Both the position numbers and the translations under genes were made by a program. From CAZNLL01 sp964573885 (GTDB taxonomy: Bacteria > Desulfobacterota > DSM-4660 > Desulfatiglandales > Desulfatiglandaceae): 5,069 nucleotides of DNA. The notes under the pieces are model-generated. The model saw only the letters and a program-made list of their open reading frames with translations. It was not told the DNA's origin and did no database searches. Position 1 is the stretch's first letter. Every line of letters starts with the position of its first letter. Location: NCBI GenBank assembly GCA_964573885.1, contig CAZNLL010000190.1:1-5069 (forward strand). Reading direction: 5' to 3'. This document shows, piece after piece, positions 1-5,069 of this stretch.

Positions 1-40
1 CATTTCAAATAAATTTCAAAATTTACGACATTTCAACCTA
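1..40. repeat. AT-rich leader with three ATTTCAA motifs
   Basis: ATTTCAA occurs at 2-8, 13-19 and 31-37 in the AT-rich stretch before the exporter gene. Read on the other strand the motif is TTGAAAT, which resembles the TTGAAT words in the tail of the window at 5038-5065. This may be a degenerate intergenic repeat or simply AT-rich composition. The function is unknown and the evidence is weak. Confidence 0.25.
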
Positions 41-45
41 AGTCC

Positions 46-50
46 AAGGA
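46..50 (+). promoter_or_regulatory. Ribosome binding site of the exporter gene
   Basis: AAGGA lies eight bases upstream of the ATG at 59, a normal Shine-Dalgarno spacing. It supports that ATG as the start, and the signal peptide that follows agrees. No convincing -35/-10 promoter is visible in the 58 bases available upstream, so transcription may begin outside the window. Confidence 0.7.
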
Positions 51-58
51 TTCAAAGC

Positions 59-2674
59 ATGAAAAACCCCCTCAAGCCATTGGGCGTCCTCACCTTTCTG
101 GTGGTTTTCGCCGTTTCACTCTGCTCTGTTTCCCTTGCCCAGGAGTCATCACAACCTGCCCCTCCAGCGGGTGTAGCCGTAGATACTGGGACGGGAACCA
201 CTCCTGACATCACCCCTGAGGCAAAAGAGGCCCTCAAAGGCATGTCCGATGCCCAAAAGCAAAAATACCTCGAAGGCCTCAGCGAGGCGGACAGAAAAAA
301 GGCCTTGGACCGCCTGGACCAGGAACAGAAAAAGAAAGCCGAGGAAGAGATGCAGGATATGGAGGCCCTCGAGACAAAAGACGAGGTCTCTCCCCATGGA
401 CCGGCCCGGCCCGGGCGGGTGGTCCTCTCAAACATTGAAAGAATCCTTTCCGGCCAGTTCCCCACAGACATCTCCCGCGACTTGCGACAGTTTGGTTACA
501 ATTTCTTCGACAAAGACGTCACAACTTTTGCCCCGCTCACCAATGTCCCGGTAGGCCCGGACTACATGATCGGCCCTGGAGACAACTTCACCATCAATCT
601 CTGGGGAAGAGCAGAAGCCTCATATGACGTAACCGTCAACCGGGACGGCTCCATTGTCCTGCCCCGCCTCGGCAGCCTTACGGTAAGCGGTCTCACCTTT
701 GCAGAACTCAAGCAACTCCTACTCGGAAAGTTCAGGGAATATTACCCCAATTTCCAGATGAGCGTGACCATGGGCCGCCTTCGCTCCATCAATATCTTTA
801 TTGTGGGCGAGGCAAAGAGTGCGGGCACCTATGCGATAAGCTCTCTCTCCACCGTGATCACGGCCATGTATGCGGCCGGGGGGCCTAGCAAAAACGGGAG
901 TCTCAGAAATATCAAGGTCTTCAGGCGGGGGGACCTCCTCACCACCCTGGATCTCTATGAGTTTTTTATTGAAGGGCTCAAGACCAGCGACCTAAGACTC
1001 CAGAACGGGGATACCATCTTCATCCCCGTCGTGGGTCCGGTGGTGGGGGTGGCCGGTAACGTCAGGCGTCCGGCCATCTACGAGATGAAAGGAGCCCAGA
1101 CCATTGGAGAGGTGATACAAATGGCCGGGGGTGTCTTACCCACAGGCCGCCTTCAGAACGTGGTGGTTGAGCGGGTGGAAGGCCACCAGCAGAGAATCAT
1201 AAAAAGCTTCAACCTGGATCCCGCAAGCCCCAAGGCGAATGTAAACCTCAACATGGAGCTCAAGAATTTTGATGTCATAAAGATCTATCCCATCTTCAAG
1301 CGGGTCCAGCAGGTGGTCTACCTGGAAGGCCATGTCAAGTACCCCAGGGAATATGAATTGGAACCGGGAATGAGACTCCGGGATTTGGTAGATTCTTTCG
1401 ATGATCTGCTTCCTGTGCCCTATCTCCCCCGGGCCGACATCATCCGCCTGGTACCGCCCGACCTCCATCCTGAAATCATCTCCTTCAACCTGGGCGCCTT
1501 GCTGGCCGGATCTAAAGATCAAAATCTACCCCTCAAGGACATGGACAGGGTCATTATATATGACAGCCTGGAAAAGGCGGACGTGGCCCAGGTGACCATC
1601 CGGGGAGCCGTTCGAAAGCCCGGAGACTATCCCTTGTACACAGGCATGACCGTGAAAGATCTTATATTCCTGGCCGATAATCCCACGGACAGGGCTTTCC
1701 TGGAAAAGGCCACCCTTACCAGGCTTGTGCCCGGGAGAACAGGCACCAATATTGTCAAGCTTGAATTCTCCCCGCAAAAGGCCATCGGCGGACTGGCGCC
1801 GGACAATATCCCCCTCCAAAGGGACGACATGGTCCACATTCGGAGGATTCCTCAATATCAAGAAGCCCTTGCCCGCAAGGTCTATGTGGAAGGAGAATTT
1901 TTGTTCCCGGGTGAGTATACCTTTGCAGAAGGGGAGCGGCTCAGTTCGGTGATCCAGCGTGCCGGTGGTCTCACGGAAGAGGCCTATCCCTTCGGAGCCT
2001 TGTTTCTGCGCGAATCCGTCAAAAGGGTCCAGGAAGAACAGCTCAGGCAATATATAGATAACCTCGAGGAAGACATCCTCACCCTGAGTGCCCAGGCAGC
2101 GGAAAAGGCCGTGGACAAGGAAGAAGTGGCCATCCTTGAGCAGACCCTGGAGAGCAAGAAAAGGCTCGTGGATAAATTAAGAAAGACCCGGGCCACGGGT
2201 CGCATGGTCATAAAGCTGGAAGAAGTCCTGTATGTTCCTTCATCTGAATACGATATTGAACTGCGCCCCGGTGATCGGCTCATTGTAAATGCAAGGCCCG
2301 ACTACGTGAGTGTCCTGGGAGAGGTCTTTAACCCCACAGCACTCCTGGCCGTGGCGGACAAGACCGTGGGCTTTTACCTCAAGCAGGTGGGCGGCCCCAC
2401 CGAAGATGCCAACGAGGGCCAGATCTACCTGGTCAAGGCCGACGGCACGGTCATGAGCAAGGCCCAGGAAGGCTTTTTCGGCCTGGCAACTTGGGATTCC
2501 AAGGCGGCCCGGTGGACCGTAGGTGGATTTGAGTCCATAGATGTGGACCCCGGCGACACCATCATTGTACCCAAACAGCTCGAAAAATACCCCTGGTTGA
2601 GAGTCGTCAAAGACATCACCCAGATCATGTACCAGGTCGCCGTGGCCGCCGGCATCTTCATCCTCGCAGACTAA
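59..2674 (+). CDS. Outer-membrane polysaccharide export protein (Poly_export/SLBB family, Wza-like)
   Basis: This 871-residue protein is predicted to form the outer-membrane exit channel for a capsular or exopolysaccharide. Residues 1-27 are a Sec signal peptide (basic N-end, hydrophobic core, probable cleavage after SLA). No lipobox cysteine fits well, unlike classical Wza. Residues 50-108 are highly charged and helical. The Poly_export domain covers about 163-240, with the typical PDYMIGPGD opening and VNRDGSIVLPRLG. SLBB-type modules follow at about 243-322, 327-411, 418-502, 510-596, 606-744 and 747-840, each starting with a V/I-x-G-x-V/F-x-x-P-type strand (GEAKSAGTY, GNVRRPAIY, GHVKYPREY, GAVRKPGDY, GEFLFPGEY, GEVFNPTAL). 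The fifth is interrupted by a probable coiled coil at 652-712. The C-terminus (about 850-870) is a hydrophobic helix. Wza is about 380 residues, so this is a long, multi-SLBB version. The start is supported by AAGGA at 46-50. The family call is firm; the substrate is unknown. Confidence 0.93.
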   Translation: MKNPLKPLGVLTFLVVFAVSLCSVSLAQESSQPAPPAGVAVDTGTGTTPDITPEAKEALKGMSDAQKQKYLEGLSEADRKKALDRLDQEQKKKAEEEMQDMEALETKDEVSPHGPARPGRVVLSNIERILSGQFPTDISRDLRQFGYNFFDKDVTTFAPLTNVPVGPDYMIGPGDNFTINLWGRAEASYDVTVNRDGSIVLPRLGSLTVSGLTFAELKQLLLGKFREYYPNFQMSVTMGRLRSINIFIVGEAKSAGTYAISSLSTVITAMYAAGGPSKNGSLRNIKVFRRGDLLTTLDLYEFFIEGLKTSDLRLQNGDTIFIPVVGPVVGVAGNVRRPAIYEMKGAQTIGEVIQMAGGVLPTGRLQNVVVERVEGHQQRIIKSFNLDPASPKANVNLNMELKNFDVIKIYPIFKRVQQVVYLEGHVKYPREYELEPGMRLRDLVDSFDDLLPVPYLPRADIIRLVPPDLHPEIISFNLGALLAGSKDQNLPLKDMDRVIIYDSLEKADVAQVTIRGAVRKPGDYPLYTGMTVKDLIFLADNPTDRAFLEKATLTRLVPGRTGTNIVKLEFSPQKAIGGLAPDNIPLQRDDMVHIRRIPQYQEALARKVYVEGEFLFPGEYTFAEGERLSSVIQRAGGLTEEAYPFGALFLRESVKRVQEEQLRQYIDNLEEDILTLSAQAAEKAVDKEEVAILEQTLESKKRLVDKLRKTRATGRMVIKLEEVLYVPSSEYDIELRPGDRLIVNARPDYVSVLGEVFNPTALLAVADKTVGFYLKQVGGPTEDANEGQIYLVKADGTVMSKAQEGFFGLATWDSKAARWTVGGFESIDVDPGDTIIVPKQLEKYPWLRVVKDITQIMYQVAVAAGIFILAD

Positions 2675-2728
2675 CGTTTATCTTATGAAACAGACATCAG
2701 CCTTTATTTCCTTTGATTGGAGCATTCT

Positions 2729-2738
2729 TAAGGAGGTA
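2729..2738 (+). promoter_or_regulatory. Orphan Shine-Dalgarno-like sequence
   Basis: TAAGGAGGTA is a near-perfect match to the anti-Shine-Dalgarno end of 16S rRNA. No ATG, GTG or TTG follows within the usual 4-12 bases. It overlaps the last codons and stop of an 18-codon frame (ATG at 2685, stop TAG at 2739-2741) that begins ten bases after the exporter stop and lacks its own binding site. It could be the relic of a gene start lost when the repeat array arose, or chance. This is an inference from the sequence alone. Confidence 0.35.
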
Positions 2739-2754
2739 TAGAAAATTAATCAAT

Positions 2755-2959
2755 CCGTTTCACACCAAAACCAGAAGCTATTTCCACCGCCGTGGCTACC
2801 TTGCTCACTTACCCTTAGGACATATTTCCGCCGGGGCCTGTGGGGTCGTAGCTCACAGAGCGAAGCCCAAACCAAATAGACCGAACAGACCGAATAGACC
2901 AGACAGACAAAATAGACCAGATGTCCTGGTAATCAAGTGAGTGAAACGAACGGGCGGTT
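2755..2959. repeat. Composite palindromic repeat, unit U1 (right hairpin arm missing)
   Basis: The left module (2755-2824) resembles those of U2 and U4. It is followed by the left hairpin arm TTTCCGCCGGG at 2825-2835, but the matching right arm is absent. In its place are a small stem (CTGTG 2838-2842 with CACAG 2854-2858), a GCGAAGC mini-hairpin word at 2860-2866 and a 9-bp tandem repeat. The 37-base right module (2923-2959) is almost identical to that of U4. Perfect 8-bp inverted repeats CGTTTCAC (2756-2763) and GTGAAACG (2941-2948) lie near the ends. The function is unknown. It resembles a REP- or MITE-type extragenic element. Confidence 0.75.
2876..2920. repeat. 9-bp tandem repeat, five copies
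   Basis: Five consecutive 9-base units fill the interior of U1: ATAGACCGA, ACAGACCGA, ATAGACCAG, ACAGACAAA and ATAGACCAG. The A(T/C)AGAC core is constant. The second base alternates T/C, giving a weak 18-base higher order. One frame reads as Asn/Asp-Arg-Pro/Gln triplets, but no ribosome binding site or domain suggests translation. It sits where other units have the right hairpin arm, so it probably expanded after that arm was lost or displaced. Confidence 0.85.
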
Positions 2960-3057
2960 AAATAAACCAAAACAAAACCGTTGAGTAACACAATGACCGA
3001 CAGAAGCCATCCAAACGATCAAAACGCACCAAAGCAGCGTTACCAAAAACGCTCAGG

Positions 3058-3204
3058 CCGATTCACACCTAAATCAGAATCTATTTCCACGGCCGGGATC
3101 CGCCACCTGAATCACCTTGGGCAATATTTTCCCCGGGGAGAGTCGCCCGGGGAAAAAATATCTTCCAGTCCCGGTAATCTAGCCCCGTTCAGGGGCGGGC
3201 GGTT
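3058..3204. repeat. Composite palindromic repeat, unit U2 (covariant hairpin)
   Basis: This unit is 147 bases long. The left module starts CCGATTCACACC, close to U1 and U4. The hairpin pairs TTTTCCCCGGG (3127-3137) with CCCGGGGAAAA (3146-3156), giving 11 bp with an 8-base loop at 3138-3145. Compared with U3 the stem differs at two pairs, both kept paired (C-G for G-C and T-A for C-G). The right module (3168-3204) keeps its outer parts. Its central 13 bases (3183-3195) are replaced by CCCCGTTCAGGGG, itself a small stem-loop. Confidence 0.8.
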
Positions 3205-3459
3205 AAAAACAAGTGCCTCTCATTCGTATAAGAAACCGAACTGACATCCAGCGAAATGCTGTTGAGGATTTGATAAAGGATTTAAACAAGAGAATGAACG
3301 TTTTTACAAAAGACAGACGGGAAGCTAATCGCAAAGCCGCGGTTAACCCACCAACCCCCACAGGGCAATATTTCCGCCGGGGAGGGTCGCCCGGCGGAAA
3401 AGGTTTTTGTCCCGGTAATCTAGTGAGTGAAACGAACGGGCGGTTCCAAAAATCCCTCG
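3196..3459. repeat. 264-bp direct repeat, copy 1
   Basis: This block matches 3701-3964 over 264 bases with two mismatches (G3232 versus C3737 and G3238 versus A3743). It starts inside the right module of U2, includes all of U3, and ends at CCCTCG. The near identity implies a recent duplication or gene conversion. The 505-base spacing is not a multiple of three, so the reading frames of the two copies are out of register with each other. Confidence 0.95.
3299..3445. repeat. Composite palindromic repeat, unit U3
   Basis: This unit is 147 bases long, the same length as U2. The left module is more diverged from U1, U2 and U4 but keeps the layout and the GGGCAATA lead-in seen in U2. The hairpin pairs TTTCCGCCGGG (3371-3381) with CCCGGCGGAAA (3390-3400) around an 8-base loop (3382-3389). 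The right module is 3409-3445. The unit lies wholly inside the duplicated block 3196-3459, so U5 is its copy. Confidence 0.8.
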
Positions 3460-3520
3460 GCACTTTGGTCTCTCGCAACGCCCTTAACGTATCCATCGAG
3501 AGAGTTCCTGAGCGCCGTGA

Positions 3521-3709
3521 CCGTTTCACAACCAAAGCTGAATCTATTCCTTTGGCGGTTGCTTCCCTCCGTAATGACCCTGGACATATTTCCGCCGGGG
3601 AGGGCTTGCCCCGTGAAATACACGAAGTGTCGCGAAGCATTTCATGGGGTCGCCCGGCGGAAAAGGTCCTTTGTCCTGGTAATCAAGTGAGTGAAACGAA
3701 CGGGCGGTT
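3521..3709. repeat. Composite palindromic repeat, unit U4 with nested branched hairpin
   Basis: This unit is 189 bases long. The outer stem is TTTCCGCCGGG (3589-3599) with CCCGGCGGAAA (3653-3663). The loop is 53 bases instead of 8, because 45 bases are inserted between GAGGG and TCG. The insert (3605-3649) forms an 11-bp stem, 3609-3619 with 3639-3649, with one G-T pair. Inside it are two mini-hairpins with GAA loops: ACAC-GAA-GTGT at 3620-3630 and GC-GAA-GC at 3632-3638. Perfect 8-bp inverted repeats CGTTTCAC (3522-3529) and GTGAAACG (3691-3698) flank most of the unit. The right module (3673-3709) matches U1. Confidence 0.82.
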
Positions 3710-3964
3710 AAAAACAAGTGCCTCTCATTCGTATAACAAACCAAACTGACATCCAGCGAAATGCTGTTGAGGATTTGATAAAGGATTTAAACAAGAGAAT
3801 GAACGTTTTTACAAAAGACAGACGGGAAGCTAATCGCAAAGCCGCGGTTAACCCACCAACCCCCACAGGGCAATATTTCCGCCGGGGAGGGTCGCCCGGC
3901 GGAAAAGGTTTTTGTCCCGGTAATCTAGTGAGTGAAACGAACGGGCGGTTCCAAAAATCCCTCG
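3701..3964. repeat. 264-bp direct repeat, copy 2
   Basis: This is the second copy of the block at 3196-3459. It starts inside the right module of U4 and contains U5. It ends at 3964, where the hydrophobic core of the lipoprotein signal peptide begins. The upstream boundary in a shared right module fits homologous exchange between repeat units. Confidence 0.95.
3804..3950. repeat. Composite palindromic repeat, unit U5 (runs into lipoprotein gene)
   Basis: This is an identical copy of U3 displaced by 505 bases. The hairpin arms are at 3876-3886 and 3895-3905, and the right module at 3914-3950. The GTG at 3928 inside the right module is the best start codon for the downstream lipoprotein gene, so the end of this unit is probably translated. 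Confidence 0.82.
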
Positions 3965-5028
3965 CCTTCGCTCTTTACGGTCTCCTCCTTCTCCCCCTGC
4001 TCCTGATGACAACGGCCTGCCGCCAGGACCTCCCCAAGCCCACAACCTACCCCCTCACCTGCTACGCCGCCACTTACAGCAAGGGCATCTACAAAACCGA
4101 GAACGGCGGCACCAGCTGGCTTCCCCTGGACCTGGATCAACAGGATATCGAGGTCTATTTCAAACGTATCTATCTGGACCCAAAGGACAATAACATCCTC
4201 TACGTGGCCACCACAGGGGCAGGTCTTTACCGGCTCGAACTCAATTCGGAGAGCCTGGAAAAAATTACCCGTTTCAAACAGGAAAACATCCGTTCCATGG
4301 CCTTCACAGATCCTGAGTCCAACCCCGAGGCAACCCACAAGGCCCTGGTGGCCCTGAATCAAGAGGGCATCTTCGAAAGCTTCGACAACCTCAACACCTG
4401 GCAGCCCTGCAACCACGGTCTCATTTATAGGGACGTAAACGTCCTCTTCTCCCAGGACGAATCCCTGTACGCGGGCACGGTCAAAGACTTATTCAAATGG
4501 GACCCCTTAAGACAGTGGATTTCTTCATCCGAGGGCATCACCAACACAAACATCTTTGCTATCGCAGCCACCCCGGACGGCAAAACACTCTATGCGGGAT
4601 CAGGCCCTTATATTGAAGAAAGGGGCTTTTTCCAGGAGATCCCCTGTCTCTATAAGAGCACGGACCAGGGTAAGTCCTGGTCCCCCTCTGACGAAGGAAT
4701 TCCTGACGGCACCTTGATCTACACCATCGCCCTGAATCCAAAAAACCCGGGAAGAATCTATCTCGGGACCTCTGATGGCATCTATCGCTCTACCAATGCA
4801 GGAACCGAATGGACTAAAATGGAAACAGGACTTCCCCAAGGCCTCCGTGCCTTTGAAATAAAGATAGCCCAGGTCCCGGACGGCACCCACGTGATCTACG
4901 CAGCCACATCCCGGGGCATGTACATGACACATGACAAGGACGAAACCCGCTGGCTCGGCGTGGGCTATGGCCTCCCCCCCACCGCCGTCACCAGCCTCGT
5001 CCTCATACCCCCAAAACTGGATTCATGA
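3928..5028 (+). CDS. Lipoprotein with Asp-box (BNR-like) beta-propeller
   Basis: From the GTG at 3928 the product is 366 residues. Residues 1-30 form a lipoprotein signal peptide: Arg7 and Lys10, a hydrophobic stretch (about 13-27), and lipobox MTTAC with Cys31 as the lipidated residue. The mature part has seven recurring strand motifs of the type (L/I)Y-x-(A/G)-T...G-(I/L)-Y. Asp-box turns are at KTENGGTSW (56-64), STDQGKSW (244-251) and STNAGTEW (288-295), with weaker ones at SFDNLNTW (151-158) and HDKDETRW (335-342). This predicts a roughly seven-bladed propeller like BNR/sialidase-type or Ycf48-like proteins. Asp-boxes are structural, so no enzyme activity can be inferred. The frame is open back to a GTG at 3718, but that start would bury the signal peptide about 80 residues inside. 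The only later ATG lies in the lipobox. No good Shine-Dalgarno precedes 3928. The role is unknown; it may assist the exporter upstream. Confidence 0.85.
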   Translation: MSETNGRFQKSLAFALYGLLLLPLLLMTTACRQDLPKPTTYPLTCYAATYSKGIYKTENGGTSWLPLDLDQQDIEVYFKRIYLDPKDNNILYVATTGAGLYRLELNSESLEKITRFKQENIRSMAFTDPESNPEATHKALVALNQEGIFESFDNLNTWQPCNHGLIYRDVNVLFSQDESLYAGTVKDLFKWDPLRQWISSSEGITNTNIFAIAATPDGKTLYAGSGPYIEERGFFQEIPCLYKSTDQGKSWSPSDEGIPDGTLIYTIALNPKNPGRIYLGTSDGIYRSTNAGTEWTKMETGLPQGLRAFEIKIAQVPDGTHVIYAATSRGMYMTHDKDETRWLGVGYGLPPTAVTSLVLIPPKLDS

Positions 5029-5069
5029 ATCTCGAGCCTTGAATATGGAATTTGCAATCTTGAATCCCG
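5029..5069. other. Downstream tail with TTGAAT motifs
   Basis: After the lipoprotein stop, CTTGAAT occurs at 5038-5044 and 5059-5065, and ATGAATCTCG (5024-5033) resembles TTGAATCCCG (5060-5069). This may be the beginning of a degenerate intergenic repeat cut by the window edge. No terminator hairpin is visible in these 41 bases. Confidence 0.3.

Larger units (their letters stand above)
2675..3927. other. Long intergenic region occupied by a palindromic repeat array
   Basis: About 1.25 kb separates the two genes. Open frames exist on both strands but look like by-products of the repeats. None has a good ribosome binding site, recognisable domain or stable frame between copies. The region holds repeat units U1-U5 at 2755-2959, 3058-3204, 3299-3445, 3521-3709 and 3804-3950. 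The spacers 2960-3057, 3205-3298 and 3446-3520 hold nothing I recognise beyond the 264-bp duplication. No transposase, tRNA or CRISPR array is visible. No clear terminator follows the exporter gene. Confidence 0.8.

Noticed and set aside
52..2661. Minus-strand open frames opposite the exporter gene
   Set aside because: They are shadows of the long coding frame, without signal, domain or start context.
2713..2940. Open frame with Asn-Arg-Pro tripeptide repeats, and a similar frame at 2981-3244
   Set aside because: The tripeptides are just the 9-bp tandem repeat translated. Neither frame has a proper start with a binding site at usable distance or any domain. Resemblance between translated units follows from DNA-level similarity.
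3371..3408. Hairpin of U3 (and U5) followed by TTTTT, as a rho-independent terminator
   Set aside because: The T run starts three bases after the stem and is only five long. U2 and U4 lack it in the equivalent place. In U5 it would lie just before the lipoprotein gene.
3213..3749. A 178-residue open frame beginning with a GTG, and its 505-bp-shifted counterpart from 3718, both starting MPLIRI
   Set aside because: There is no ribosome binding site and no recognised domain. The only two differences between the duplicated copies both change the amino acid, and the frame runs through hairpins and repeat modules. It is most likely a by-product of repeat composition.
2755..3950. CRISPR array
   Set aside because: The units are 147-205 bases with internal hairpins, the spacing is irregular, and there are no short identical repeats with unique spacers of constant length or cas genes.
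3196..3964. Insertion sequence or composite transposon with direct 264-bp ends
   Set aside because: The 241 bases between the copies hold only another repeat unit. No transposase is encoded on either strand.

Overview
The window looks like part of an envelope or exopolysaccharide locus from a Gram-negative bacterium. The evidence is an outer-membrane polysaccharide-export protein with a Sec signal peptide and a lipoprotein with a clear lipobox. The style of the exporter (very long, many SLBB domains, hydrophobic C-terminal helix) and the coding composition recall Desulfobacterota (deltaproteobacterial sulfate reducers and relatives). That taxonomic guess is from memory and is only moderately supported.

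Layout: (1) 1-58 is a short AT-rich leader with a good ribosome binding site. (2) 59-2674 encodes an 871-residue Wza-like exporter with one Poly_export domain and about six SLBB-type modules. (3) 2675-3927 is about 1.25 kb with no convincing gene. It holds five diverged copies (U1-U5) of a composite palindromic repeat. Each full copy has a left module of about 70 bases, an 11-bp hairpin with an 8-base loop, and a 37-base right module. A 264-bp block of this array (3196-3459) is repeated at 3701-3964 with only two mismatches, 505 bp downstream. (4) 3928-5028 encodes a lipoprotein predicted to fold as a roughly seven-bladed Asp-box (BNR) beta-propeller. Its most plausible start codon and the first 12 codons lie inside the last repeat copy. 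(5) 5029-5069 is a short tail with TTGAAT motifs.

Both genes are on the + strand and both products act at the outer membrane or periplasm. The exporter would form the outer-membrane exit for a polysaccharide. The propeller lipoprotein would be anchored nearby, with unknown function. No chain-length determinant (Wzz/GNVR), glycosyltransferase or transposase is visible, so the working link between the two genes is inference from adjacency.

The most interesting item is the repeat family. Its hairpin is preserved by two compensatory base-pair changes between copies. One copy carries a 45-base insertion that itself folds into a branched structure with two C-GAA-G triloops. The last copy runs into the signal peptide of the lipoprotein gene.
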